Below, piece by piece: positions 34,751 through 46,539 of a stretch of DNA of 64,000 nt. Within the stretch, counting starts at the first letter, position 1, and every line of letters starts with the position of its first letter. The notes below the pieces were generated by a model, which was not told the origin of the DNA, did not search any database, and saw only the letters and a program-made list of their open reading frames with translations. Both the position numbers and the translations under genes were made by a program. The stretch is from Neopestalotiopsis rosae (taxonomy: Eukaryota > Ascomycota > Sordariomycetes > Amphisphaeriales > Sporocadaceae): the NCBI GenBank assembly GCA_023078685.1, contig JALGAS010000003.1, positions 1,116,001 through 1,180,000 on the forward strand. The letters are read 5' to 3'.

Positions 34751-36982
34751 ATGGGTATCACGCCTCGTGTGCCGACCACGAATGGTCAGGCCAACGGTGC
34801 ACCAAAGTCGACAAAGAAGACGCCAGTAGACATCGAAGAACTTCTCGCAAAGAAGAAGGCCGCAGCCGAGGCAGCCTCAAAACCAAAGTTCATCCCCAAG
34901 GCCGAGAGAGAGCGTTTGGCAGCTGAGAAGGCAAAGAAGGAGGAGGAAGAGAAGCAAAAGCAAAAAGAGTCTGCCGCGCGCAGCGACAGCTGGAGCAACG
35001 GAAACAGCAACCAGAGCAACGGAAGAAGCCAGTATGATGGTCGACACGATCGAAGAGGCGGGGACCGGTATTACAGAGATGGCCCAGCAGTGCCCACTGG
35101 GCCAAAAGCTATGCGCCAGGACCAACGCCAAAACCAACAGGACGACAGGCGGAAGGGTGGCAACAAGGAAAAGGATGGCAAGAAGCGCCCTGCACCAGAG
35201 GAGGCGGAAGCTGCCTTGATCAGGGAACGTTATATGGGACCAGAGACGAACGTCTCTACCTTTTCTGCATTGAAGAAGCGGAAACGAACGACGGAAAAGA
35301 AGTTCAATTTCGAGTGGGATGCTTCAGAGGATACAAGCCAGGACCATAACCCGATATATTCTGATCGGGTAGCGCCAACCTTTTTTGGCAAGGGAAGATT
35401 GGGTGGCTACGGAGATGATATGACGGAGGAAAACACTCGACGATACGCTCAGTCGCTGATCGAACGCGACCCAGAAAATGGTGCAGCGCGAGCTCACGAG
35501 ATGCTCGAAATGATGCAGAGGGCAAAAGAGCGTGCCAACCGCAATGCCCTCGGAAAGCACTGGTCCGAGAAGAAGCTGGACGAGATGAAGGAACGAGACT
35601 GGCGTATTTTCAAGGAGGACTTTGGCATCGCTACCAAGGGCGGCTACATTCCGAACCCAATGCGCAGTTGGCAGGAATCTGGGCTTCCTCGTCGCCTCCT
35701 GGACATCATTGCACAAGTTGGTTACGACGAGCCTTCGCCCATTCAGCGAGCCGCTATCCCCATTGCGCTCCAGGCGCGTGACTTGATTGGTGTTGCCGTG
35801 ACTGGTTCCGGAAAAACCGCTGCTTTCTTGCTGCCGCTCTTGGTGTATATCTCTGAACTGCCGCCTTTGACAGAGATCAACAAGAACGACGGTCCGTATG
35901 CACTTATTCTGGCTCCAACTCGAGAACTGGTTCAACAGATTGAGGCAGAAGCAAGGAAGTTTTCTACGCCTCTCGGTTTCACAGTGGTGAGTTTGGTGGG
36001 TGGCCACGCCCTCGAGGAACAAGCTTTTGCCCTTCGAAATGGTGCTGAAATCATTGTTGCTACTCCTGGTCGTCTTGTGGACTGTATCGAGAGGCGGCTC
36101 TTGGTGTTGTCGCAATGTTGTTACGTCATCATGGATGAAGCCGATCGAATGATTGATATGGGTTTTGAGGAACCTGTGAACAAGATCCTAGACGCTTTGC
36201 CTGTAACAAATGAGAAGCCGGATACCGACGAGGCTGAAAATGCCCAGCTCATGTCACGGCATCTCGGTGGAAAGGATCGATACCGACAGACCATGATGTA
36301 CACGGCAACAATGCCTCCAATAGTGGAAAGGATTGCCAAAAAGTACTTGCGACGCCCTGCTACTGTGGCCATTGGTAACGCCGGCGAGGCCGTCGACACC
36401 GTGGAGCAACGTGTCGAGTTTGTTTCGGGAGAAGATCGCCGCAAGAAGCGTCTGCGGGAGATTCTCCTCGACGGCGGCTTCAAAGCGCCCATCATTGTTT
36501 TCGTCAACATTAAGCGGAACTGTGATGCCATTGCGAAAGAAATTAGCAGAATGGGTCTCAGCGTGGCCACGCTGCACGGTTCCAAGACCCAGGACCAGCG
36601 TGAGCAGGCTTTGAATTCGGTCCGCGCAGGAAACACCGAGGTTTTGGTCGCCACTGACCTTGCCGGTCGTGGTATCGATGTGCCCGACGTCAGTCTGGTC
36701 GTCAACTTCAACATGGCTACTTCGATCGAGGCCTACACTCACAGAATCGGTCGTACGGGTCGTGCCGGAAAGAGTGGTGTTGCCATTACCTTCCTAGGCA
36801 GCGAGGACGCAGATGTCATGTATGACCTGAAGCAGATGCTCAGCAAGAGCAGTATCAGTCGCGTTCCCGAAGAGCTTCGGAGACACGAATCCGCACAGCA
36901 GAAGCCTAGCCGGGTTCGCAAGACGGTCAATGAGAACTCTGGTCCAACGGGGTTTGATAACAAGAGTAGCGGGTGGAACTAG
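34751..36982 (+). CDS. PRP28: DEAD-box pre-mRNA splicing helicase Prp28 (DDX23 family)
   Basis: Nuclear RNA helicase that displaces U1 from the 5' splice site so that U6 can pair during spliceosome activation. Single exon, 743 aa. The N-terminal ~230 residues are charged and low complexity (K/E/Q, then S/N/G and R/D). The segment FNFEWDASEDTSQDHNPIY and the GGYIPNPMRSWQESGLP region before the helicase core are characteristic of Prp28. Core motifs: Q motif near YDEPSPIQRAAIP, motif I GSGKT (352-356), PTRELVQQ, DEAD (462-465), TAT (518-520, usual for Prp28/DDX23), and HRIGRTGRAG (664 onward). Length and order match the family, with no gaps. The ATG context (ACACC before ATG) is good, and upstream in-frame sequence is unrelated. 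Confidence 0.95.
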   Translation: MGITPRVPTTNGQANGAPKSTKKTPVDIEELLAKKKAAAEAASKPKFIPKAERERLAAEKAKKEEEEKQKQKESAARSDSWSNGNSNQSNGRSQYDGRHDRRGGDRYYRDGPAVPTGPKAMRQDQRQNQQDDRRKGGNKEKDGKKRPAPEEAEAALIRERYMGPETNVSTFSALKKRKRTTEKKFNFEWDASEDTSQDHNPIYSDRVAPTFFGKGRLGGYGDDMTEENTRRYAQSLIERDPENGAARAHEMLEMMQRAKERANRNALGKHWSEKKLDEMKERDWRIFKEDFGIATKGGYIPNPMRSWQESGLPRRLLDIIAQVGYDEPSPIQRAAIPIALQARDLIGVAVTGSGKTAAFLLPLLVYISELPPLTEINKNDGPYALILAPTRELVQQIEAEARKFSTPLGFTVVSLVGGHALEEQAFALRNGAEIIVATPGRLVDCIERRLLVLSQCCYVIMDEADRMIDMGFEEPVNKILDALPVTNEKPDTDEAENAQLMSRHLGGKDRYRQTMMYTATMPPIVERIAKKYLRRPATVAIGNAGEAVDTVEQRVEFVSGEDRRKKRLREILLDGGFKAPIIVFVNIKRNCDAIAKEISRMGLSVATLHGSKTQDQREQALNSVRAGNTEVLVATDLAGRGIDVPDVSLVVNFNMATSIEAYTHRIGRTGRAGKSGVAITFLGSEDADVMYDLKQMLSKSSISRVPEELRRHESAQQKPSRVRKTVNENSGPTGFDNKSSGWN

Positions 36983-37082
36983 ATGGAATGAATAGCTGAT
37001 ATACCCTACGTGTTGACGACAACGACAATAAAATATTTCAAACCACGGAGGAGATCAAGATTTACATTCGTCAAATGTGGTT

Positions 37083-38729
37083 TTACTTGACTTTCCGACC
37101 CTTGTAAACCACCTGGTCGTCGTCCTCTTCATCATCATCATCATGATCCTTCCCCCGTCGGCCGCGATAGAGCACCAAGTCCTCATACTCATCCTCGCCA
37201 CTAAGCTCGACAACCATGTCGTAAAAGCCATTTGAGGTCCACGAGCGTGCAGGTAGCATAGTGACAATGGCGATTATTCGCCTTCGCTCCACTGGCAGTT
37301 TATCGTTGGTCTTGGTAATGAGGTCCTGTACAGCCTACTTGGAGTTGAAAAGTTAGTTCCCTCTGTGCGCTCACTGGCAAAGCATCTCTGCATGAGTCTT
37401 CCTGTCAAATGCCGCTTATACCCCCTTGTAGTAAGTAACATGCTTTGGGCAATTGCTACGTTGTGAACTGACCTGAAGATACGGATTAGTTTCCAAAAGC
37501 CGATTCCAGCCTTCGGCGCCGGGCATGGTCTGAATCTTGTCGCTGCTGCTGCTCGTTGCCGTACTACCGCGGCCCAGTTGCTGCGTCTCGTATTCTTGCC
37601 AGATGGAGCATCGGAATCCCTTATCCCTCATGCCGCGAAAGCCGAGGTAGCGAAGCGTCGACGGGTCGCCGCCTGCGGCAGCGTAGTTGGCTGCCATCAT
37701 CTCCCATAGTGCCATGGGCGAGGCGGGCTCTTCCGGTATGGCGGGCAGGAAAGAGGAAGTTGTTGTTGTCGTTGTTGCGGCTCTTGATGTGGCAGTGGTA
37801 ATTTCAGTCGCCGTCCTGTGCCGTGATGTCTTGCTCCGCGAGGCTTTATTGCTGTGGTAGTCCCTGGACCGAGCCTCCTTGGATGATGAAAACGAACACG
37901 GCTTGTTGTGGTGTCTCTTTGTACGACTGGTTTTGGTGCGTAAAGCCTTGATTCTTTCGGACTTGGCGCCGTTTACGGCTTCCATGGCAGTGGCCGTGGT
38001 GGTGTTGTTGTTCACGACGGCCGTGGAGGTTTCGGCAGTAGTGGTGATGGCAGGCTCAAATCCCACGACCTCTTTCCTCGCGGCATCCACCAGGGAATCT
38101 GATGTCACAATATACATGCCCCTCTTGACCGAGATGTCGTAAGAGTGGACTTGTCTGTCTCGCCAGATGGAGCACGTCATCCATTCCGGGTCTTCGTCCT
38201 CCCCTGCTGCGCTGTCGCCGTTTCCTTGCAGCAGCACGAGTCCCAAGGCCTCGCGAAACGGGCCCTTGAACATGTCCTGGTGGTCAACGGCGGAAGGGTA
38301 GGCCCATCGCGTATAGGAATGCGCCTCGATCTTAGCATGGCGAAGAGGCATTTCGTCGGCAGGAGCTGAGAGACCAGCCAGGGGAGCTTCTGCTCTAGAT
38401 AACCCGGCGCAGCAGCCGCAGCAGGAGTTGTCGTCGGGCTGCTGCTGCTGCTGCTGTGGGCTTCGTGGCGTCAAGATACCGTCGTACAACCACCCTTCAT
38501 CGTCCGATTCCGCGTCTCCCTCAGAGCCTGGCCTCCTTTGTTTTTGGTGGCTGTGATTTTATCGTTATTTATTCTGGAAGCCTTTGATGATCCTCCAGTG
38601 TTGAACTCACGAGTGAAGATTATTCGCTTCATTACTGGATGTATGTCGTTCGGCGCCGGGGTTCCGTACTTCTCCTCCCGCTCTCGCGATACGTGAATCG
38701 TGAACATCTGTCGTCCCCATAGTAGCCAT
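37083..38729 (-). CDS. Uncharacterised protein with polyQ and cysteine cluster
   Basis: I do not recognise this protein. Best model: 38729..38611, 38550..37473 and 37334..37083, 482 aa. Intron 1 (38551..38610) is GTGAGT...CAG. Intron 2 (37335..37472) uses a weaker GTCAGT donor and a TAG acceptor; an alternative CAG acceptor three codons downstream also keeps frame. The N-terminus opens MATMGTTDVHDSR and is polar. A CAG-repeat-encoded Q run is followed by the cysteine cluster CCGCC. Two segments look folded: HSYTRWAYPSAVDHQDMFKG...EALGLVLLQ with WMTCSIWRDRQVHSYDISVKRGMYIV, and MALWEMMAANYAAAGGD...LGFRGMRDKGFRCSIWQEYE...GWNRLLETNPYLQ. The C-terminus (RRRIIAIVTMLPARSW, GFYDMVVELSGEDEYEDLVLY) ends in an acidic then basic tail. 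The repeated CSIW.(D/E) motif may mark a duplicated fold. Confidence 0.7.
38437..38459. repeat. CAG/CTG trinucleotide run encoding polyglutamine
   Basis: About six consecutive units within exon 2 of the uncharacterised minus-strand gene, read as glutamine. Such runs are length-variable between strains in fungi (general knowledge). Confidence 0.8.
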
Positions 38730-41700
38730 TGTTTTAAGCCATGAGTTGTATACATATACTACTGCAAAGAATTCTCGGGAACTTCAAAGGGTTATCTACC
38801 GTTGAAGCAGGTGGTATAGAGCTACTGGAAATGTGTCAAAAGCTCTTTTCGGGGTAGCAGTTGCAGAGCAAGTTAATAGAGAGAAATATCTGAAATACCC
38901 AATTGAATCACTACGTACATTCACCAATTCGCTTCTCTTTGGGAGCACTGACGCGGCATTCTGAATCGTGGTTGTTTGCTCATGTCTTGTGTGACTTGGT
39001 GATACCCGTGGAACAGACAAACGTGCAACTGACCTCGTAAAGAGCTGCAAATCAAGTACCCAAATCTGACAGGGTTCGGCATACCTTTGGAAATAGTATC
39101 AGTCAGGACGTTGATGAGGTAACAATGACCCGTCACCAATAGTCACCGAATTCAGATGATTGGCTCCTGCTCGGTCGTGATAGGTCGTTGAACCGAATGA
39201 AAAGCAATTTTCAAACATGATATATTGTGCCCAATAATCACATAACACGGACGATGGTATTATTCCAAGGGAAGAAAAATTCCAAGAAATAATATTCTGA
39301 ATTAAATTCTGTATGAGCCTTTTTAGATGAATTTGGAATACTCAATGTATATTTGCGACTACATGTGTTGCATATTTACTAATCTTGAGCGCTTCAATGA
39401 CATAGGCTGGCACGAATGGGGGAACAGTAATGAGAAGACTCTATAAGAACATGAATAAGAACGACAGCAAGTACAAGTCAAAGTCAGATCCTCAATCTAC
39501 TCAAGGTAACCTCAAGTTAGCGCCTACCCAAGGCGAAGGAGTATCGAGCGGAAGCATTTGCTGCTATACGGATCTATAACAGCAAATATCTCAGATGCAC
39601 TACCTTCCATGGTAGGATCTGATCAGAGACCGTCTTGTTTCGGCCTTATAGGGAAACACCTAAATTTGCAAACTAGAAGGACCATGAATCTAGATTGCCT
39701 ACACCAATATGATGCTTTCGACCTCTGCTCGCCTTTTCCCTCCAGACAATCGGCAAAAGCACCGCTTGAAGCGAGCGATCGAGCCAGTGCGTGCGCGCGC
39801 GATCCGGTGCTTTAAAAGCCCGCACGCGCGATGCTACCGGGCGCTGCCGGTACCGTCGTTTTACTTTGGTTAAGCCATAGATCTGAACTTCTAGAAGAAA
39901 TGACAAGGGTTCCAGTTGCCGTCTCATCGACGGGTCCATTGGTTAAGTGCCCCTTTCAACTGGGTCTTTCAACTCCCCCATCATGTGATTTGTGTGATAT
40001 AAAAATAGATAGCCACTCGTTTGTGCACGAAACAGTGGCTGAATTGGGCTGTTACGATTGAGAGAGTAGGTATGTATATATCTGCGCACAAAAGAGACAC
40101 ACGTAAAGAGACTTGCAGTATGCCAAAAATGTTTGTGAGGGAAATGCACTGGGTATCAAGACCAAAAGGTTAAAGTCATGAACCCTTGCAGGCCTCTTAT
40201 GATTTCAATCATTTCCAATATGCAAACTCCCGTTGCCCGCAGCGGTTCCTGCAGGGGGGAACGCTTGGGAAGAGGGAACTCGGGGTGTCGATCACGGGGA
40301 GTGCGCCCCGCTTCTTTCGCAGCCTATGAACCCCCCCTGTGGCACCCTATGGCACGTCTGGAAACCCTGCATTGCCCTGCCTGCCCTGCCTGCTGGGCCC
40401 TCGGAGGCCCTTGCTGGGCTCCAGACGGGTTGGCGATGAAACACCAGTCGAGATCCATAATGCTGAACGGGCCAACAATGCCGTCTGCGCGCGCATCTGG
40501 TCGAGATGCATGAGACTCTAGATCAGTCGAAACCATCCCTCTACTCTAGTATAATGGAATGCAGGAATAATAGCATCGTGAGAACCAAGGTTCATAAGGT
40601 CGACATGATAAAAGACAAGCGATAGAGAGTTATCACATGGCTAGCCCCCGTCAAGTGTCGCGTAAGTAAGCTGCAGCAGCGTCTTCCACAGCACTGGGGA
40701 GTCAAGGGTCTGAACTGGTGAATACTGCACAGTCTATCTAGCCTTTGGAGACGAGAGGACGATCATGAACCGGTTCACCCTCAACCCGTCAAAGCTCATC
40801 CCTATGCAGGCTCTTGGCTCGTGCTTGGTGACCGTCGTCCATGGGCAAACCCTGGATCGATTGAAGTGAGAAGAAATTTCAACTCTAGTCGGTATGGAAG
40901 ATATACACAGATGACTCGAGACTGTAACGGGCGATCAGATACACAGGAAACAAAGACGGGAGAAGAAAAGATATGGTAGTCCAACTATATCAAATGTCTT
41001 CATTTAGCCGTCGCTGCTCAATCTCTCTGACTTTTATTATGTTTTTTACTCTATCACATCTGTATTGTGCTGGCTGATGAGCACTGCTGAGCAGTCAGTC
41101 TATCATCGATGTATGCAAAACATACCATTTTACCCACTATATTCCGTCCACTTTAACCACTCCACGCGAAGAGGGAAGAGAAAAAAGAGAGAGTTAGAGA
41201 AAAAGCCAAGCCTTTTGGGCTCGAAAAAGGCGGCCATTAAACGCGACCCCATCGCCTCAACGGTCACTCGAGAGCCAGTCACTAACGCCCAATGCACGAG
41301 CTTGACAACAACGAAGGGATAGAGTTGTTTTGTTTTATTTGGGCGTGCTCTTCGTTCGTTGGTCAAAGTGGAAGGTCGAGAACGAGACGTTTGCCCCCCA
41401 GGACCCTCAGGACCACCAGGAACCCCCAGGAACCCCCCAATCGTCGGCGCCGGAGTCTGTCGACTGGACCTACTGGGCCAATTGCGAGTGGCGCGAGCCC
41501 CGAAAGGCCGTTAGCAAGATTACAGGACATGGGCAGCAAATGAACTGCAGACTGGGTGTGCTCATTTCCCATTTCGCCAACGCAACAGACACATTACGAG
41601 TATTCTCATTACCGTCCGGTAGAGGTAATTGTATTATTATTAGAGAGAGAAAAAAAGATCGGGGCCCCGTTCTTTTCCATCAAAAACGATAACATCATCC

Positions 41701-42254
41701 TCATTCCTGGTCTGGGTTCCTAGTTCCCTTCTTCTTTTCTCTTGTTTTATCTTTTCTGTCTCTCTATATTCTCCATTCGCCAACCATAGGCTTTTGCTCG
41801 CTCTCGGGGCTTCTCGGCTTCATTGCTTCTTCTTCTTCTTTCTGTCTTATCTTCTCTTCAATCTTTTTTTATATTCGTGTACCAGCTTACTTTTATTACG
41901 GCCCGGCCAACAAACATCAAATACTTTATACACATTCCTGCAACATCTTACGGACGACGCGATACTACAACGGCATTTCAAACCTGCTAATCAATAGCAA
42001 ACCCACTTGCGCCCATCTCAGAGAGGAACCCCCCGCGACAATCTGACACAACCCTACGCTTAAACAGGGCACTCTCCGAGCATTGAATTCATATTCCTTG
42101 CATGACGACAAAGGGCGCTCTTGTAATAGAATAAGCCTGCTCTCTTTGAGGAGGAAGCCCGGGACTTTGACACCCCTCCAACAGGTGTCAAATTGCTTGT
42201 TGATCAGTTGATTTATTTCTTGACACCCGATCGACGGACCACCTGCCCGCCGCA
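38730..42254. other. Long gene-poor region
   Basis: About 3.5 kb without a supportable gene. It contains an AT-rich part (about 39160-39420), an alternating purine-pyrimidine GC patch with a short inverted repeat (39787-39830), a GC-rich patch with CCCTGCCTG repeats (about 40370-40400), and an imperfect CAGGAACCC-type repeat (41399-41440). From about 41700 to 42254 the plus strand is strongly CT-rich, as in promoters and leaders of expressed fungal genes. It leads to the coiled-coil protein gene. Confidence 0.5.
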
Positions 42255-45200
42255 ATGTGGGACCGCTTCCGTCCTCTTAAGGATGGATTATCTGCCTCGC
42301 AGTCGTCGGATCGCAAGAAGTTGAATGTTCAGAACGAGTGGCAGACTCCCCGCGCCCCTTCGCCATACGGCTACTCCATCAAGATCCAAGGCGGTCCTGC
42401 GCCCCCGAGGCCCCCAAGGGACTTTGAGCATTCATCGCCTCTGTAAGTAACCCACTGAATGTCGTCTTTTTTCTTCATTCTATTCGTTCTCCTTTCACCT
42501 TGCATCTTGGCGCCCCGTGTTTGCCTGGGATTCTCGAAACAATGCAACATGAACGCACGAGCAGCGCACCGACAAGACACAACCGACCCCAACGCCAATG
42601 AATGGTGTTCTGGAATTTCGACCGGCAATGGAGAAAAGGGAATTCGGTTCGACTGCTTGAATGATCCTGTGGATTACCTATTTGAACGGGGAAGAAAAAG
42701 CAAAAATACGGCAGAGCTACCTCCAGTATACTCGAGACCACTTTCTAGCTTGGTGTCTCACCCAAAAGCTGTCAGTGGTTTCTGATCGACGCGCTTTCTC
42801 CATTTCAGCAACCGGACATGAACATCAAGAGGGTGCGACAACCAACAACAAGGACCCAAGAATTGTTGCACTCTGCATCGCCATTGTCTTGATCAAAGTC
42901 GCCCCTGCGCCTACGCCAGTCTATTTATGGACACAAACTACTACCATACTCTCGAGTAACGCAAACTTTGGACCCAAGAGCCTCAGCCACTTTGGAACCA
43001 AGATTAAGCGCAGCGCAATCCTGCAGCGTCAGCGTGCAGATGAATGCCACTGGTGCAGCGATCAGCCGAGCTTAAGCTTTACCTACCCACCCAAAGCACG
43101 CGGTCACCACTCATCCAGGCAACCTTAAAGTGCGACATAGGACGAAACTCGTGATACTATTTATTGCATCGACTGTGGAATCCTCCCACGGCTATTTCTG
43201 TTTTCTGTTCTTCTTGTTGCCGTTTGACTTTGCGTCGCAGCTCCGGGAGGTTTCAACATGCTGACATCACGCTATGGAAACAGGCAAACGTCAGCGCCTG
43301 CGGTGCAAGCAGTCCGACACAATCCTCCGCCTAGGACAGGTCTGGAGCCTTACCGCAACTCAGAGTACGGCCGCCCAGTGTCGTCGATTTATTCTCAACC
43401 GTCACCGGCCGCAGCTACCTTTGCCGCCGAACAGTTGAGAGGCGACGTTGTCTACAGTGATCCGAATGAGATCTCCCCACCAAGTTCGCCCGAAGACTTG
43501 GCTCCGAGGAATGGGTAAGTGCTAATTTCTTATCCGTGATGAAGAGGCGAGTGGGAAGCTGTGAGCCGGCTGTGAATGGCGGTCGGTCCTTACTGTTATT
43601 CGACTTGAAAATCTACGGAACGCGCCAATGGACCAGCCATGATTAAGGTGCTGAGAAGACGTGACCGGACATACCCAGCTTCGTCAACACTCCTCGTAGG
43701 CAAGCTTTGTTCGATCATCCGCTCTTCTTTTTTAAGTCATTCCTTGGCAAGAAGATAGTCCATCATTGGTTTTCTTGGAGACTTCCGCGTTTTTGAAGAG
43801 ACGCATTTTAAAGAAGACAAGAACACGACAGTTCCCCCCAGCCTATTCGCTCGGCGACTCACCACATTTGTACAACCGCCAATTATCAAGGCCACGGAGC
43901 TAACTAGACGTCTTCGCAACAGGACTCATTCGTACGGCGGAGGCGACGTTTCACCCATTGAGGATACAGAGAACCGTCTTTACATCATGAACAACCCACC
44001 AGCAGAGCCGTCGGCACACCAAGGCCGCAGCAATATTCCACAGATGCGCCGGGAGCGCCGCAAGAACTCTACTGGTGCCATGTTCCAGCCAACTAATTCC
44101 CCTGAACGACCAAAGCAGTACCGTCCTCACGGCAAGGATGTTCGTTGGGATCCACGAACTGGAGAACCCACCGTCGGCGAGAAGGGTCGACCATCTCAGA
44201 TCGACCCTCACAACTATGTGCAAAGACTCGCCACTGCCAACGCCCCGACTGGTGCACCGCAACGGCCTGGTCAACAACCCATCAACCCATTCGGCGTGCG
44301 GCTGAAGCCTGCCCAGCAACGAGCCAGGCCCAACCCTCCGCCGGAACAGATACCGCGATCCAACCCGCAAGCTGAACAGGCTTCGCGACCCGAATGGCGC
44401 GGTGGCAGCGGCCGGACCGCATTGGTCGATCCCGTTGCTGATAATCACAGTGTGGCACCTCTGCATATTCCTAGAAGGAGCAGCAAGCGTACCCCTCGTG
44501 ATCCTGGTGTGATATCCCCTGTCAGTCCTGGCGGTTCTGAAACGACATCTCCCCCGCCTATGCGTACAGCACCAGAGAAATTGGACGAGAGCAGACCAAA
44601 GGCAATGAATGTTCGTATCACTACTACTCCGTCTTCGCAACAACAGAAGTCTCGGGTCGATGCTTCATCGTACCCTAGTCCGCCTCTATCAGACGACCAG
44701 TCGGCCCCAGTCAAAACGGCTCAAGCACCTCGTTCCCAACAGCCGGCACCCACGCCTACTCAGTCGCAAGAAAAGCAGGCTCTACTGCAAGCGAATCAAA
44801 AAGCTATTCGAAGGAAGCCCGCTGGAGGCTCGACCCATACCCTCAACTTATCAGTGTCTTCCTCCGTCTATTCACAGGTGGACAACCATTCGCCAGCAGT
44901 GCCGCCAGTGGACGATCGATTCCAACTTCCTTCTCGCTCGGCGGGGAATACCGGTTCGACACCGACGAGCTCGGGGAATTCGCAAACATCAACGGTTGTT
45001 CCGCCAACTCGGCCGACTCCAACGCGCCAGCAATCTGAATCACCCAAGCCTGTTGCAGGCGATTCGGTTCTAGATCGCAAGCGTCCTGTTGTCAAGGGTT
45101 ACGAAGACTCTATCCGCAGTCAGCCTTCTCCTGAGCCCATCAAGATCAACATGGGTTCTCCGTACTACACGACGACCCCTGAGCCGAAGCCTACCGGGGC

Positions 45201-45609
45201 ACGTCCTATGCAGTACAGCAACAACGTCGCTCTGTCAATCCTATCAATGAACACGACAGGATCCGGCGACAAGGACCTTCCGATGGTGCCACCGGAACTA
45301 TCAGCGCGCGATCGTGTAACGTTCCTCAATGCTCAGATTGAGGCACTTGGCAACCGAAGAATCAATATCAACCATGCTATCAAGCAGATGACGGAGCTGA
45401 TGCCGACAGACAATGTCTTGGCATCTGATGCCGTGATCCGCAAGCGCGAGGCAGAGAAGCGCAAGGTGGAAAACCTGAGGGCAGAACTCGCTGATGTTCA
45501 GCGTGAGGAGTACGAGCTGGGACTCAAATTGCACCGGGCCTACAAGCGCTTGGATCGTGATGCTGAGTATGAACCAACGACATTGTGGGTCAGGCGTGTC
45601 ACCGGATGA
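42255..45609 (+). CDS. Uncharacterised disordered protein with C-terminal coiled coil (5' exon model uncertain)
   Basis: I do not recognise a named family. Exon 1 (42255..42442) opens MWDRFRPLKDG and ends at a GTAAGT donor. A second coding block (about 43241..43514) reads PGGFNMLTSRYGNRQ and ends at GTAAGT. A third lies at about 43759..43869. The main exon 43923..45609 is certain: its acceptor follows GCTAAC in a 53-nt intron with a GTACAA donor. The main exon begins THSYGGGDVSPIEDTE and encodes a long P/S/Q/R-rich disordered region, then a conserved-looking coiled coil (LSARDRVTFLNAQIEALGNR...KREAEKRKVENLRAEL) and an aromatic end, TTLWVRRVTG. Phases of exon 1 and block 2 do not join directly, so a small exon in 42443-43240, or a different start, must exist. 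Possibly a scaffold or cytoskeletal protein; this is a guess. Confidence 0.65.
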
Positions 45610-46539
45610 GCAAGCATTTGGCTTGGTCTTGCATTTGCTAGGAGCATATTCATGAGTTGGCTCCAATGCCAATCAGTCGGGAATGCTTGGTGACTTGGTC
45701 ACTTTTTATACTATATATGTCCCCTTCCGACCGGGTCGGAATGCGGGATATCATCGAGACAGATACAGAGGAGTCCGGTGATGCCAAAGGCCCGAGGTCT
45801 TTGGACAATTTTCTGTTTATTGGTAATGTCTGGGCTGGATTCCTGCAATACCCAACCTATGATCATTTTCTGGTTTCTTTTTGGGGAAGAGAGTGGTTTG
45901 ATATCCGCCTGAGAGCATGGAGTTGGCGGCCTTTATTTGAAAACCCCTCAGGGTTTGGTATACCATATCTCTCGGAGATGCAGGGTCTACTTTGTTCATA
46001 AAAATACAAAAGGAGAAAAATACAAGAAAATTAGCCACATGTCTGATCTTCAAACTCCAGTATTGTGCATGTATCCAATACCTGGTTCTGACATCGATGG
46101 TCAACCAGCTCATTTTAGCCTGAATGATGCGGCATCATTAATGAAGAAAATTGAAGTGATGAATCTGGAATAATTGTGCAAGCATGCTCAACCAAGTTTG
46201 CATCTATTAAAATCCATCCGTTCGTGACATCCATCCTGGCACCGTAGGGTGCAAAGACAGATTTGTCGGCCTTGATCAAAGCATGATATTGAAGTGCAAT
46301 GGAATTATGAGCAGCTTCGGAAGAAGCAACATTGAAGTGTTCAAATGTGGGCATTGTTGGATTTCAATCATTTGATGACTGCATCATTTGCGGACTTGAG
46401 TTTCCATTCTCTTCCAGAAGCAATCAATCACTTATAAATGTATTCATTCACCATGAAGGCGGGGAGGACGTCTCTTTTTATACTTGTCCAATGCTGCAAG
46501 GATAAATCGGAGAAGTTAGCATATGCGGCAGGTTAATAC

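Noticed and set aside
36299..36307. TAT in place of SAT in helicase motif III of Prp28
   Set aside because: Normal for the Prp28/DDX23 family.
41330..41692. Frame with a proline/glutamine-rich, collagen-like stretch (APQDPQDHQEPPGTPQ)
   Set aside because: The composition comes from an imperfect CAGGAACCC-type DNA repeat; no upstream or downstream exon supports it.
45657..46001. 114-codon frame after the coiled-coil gene
   Set aside because: Lies in probable 3' UTR, has tryptophan/phenylalanine-rich random composition and no partner exon.
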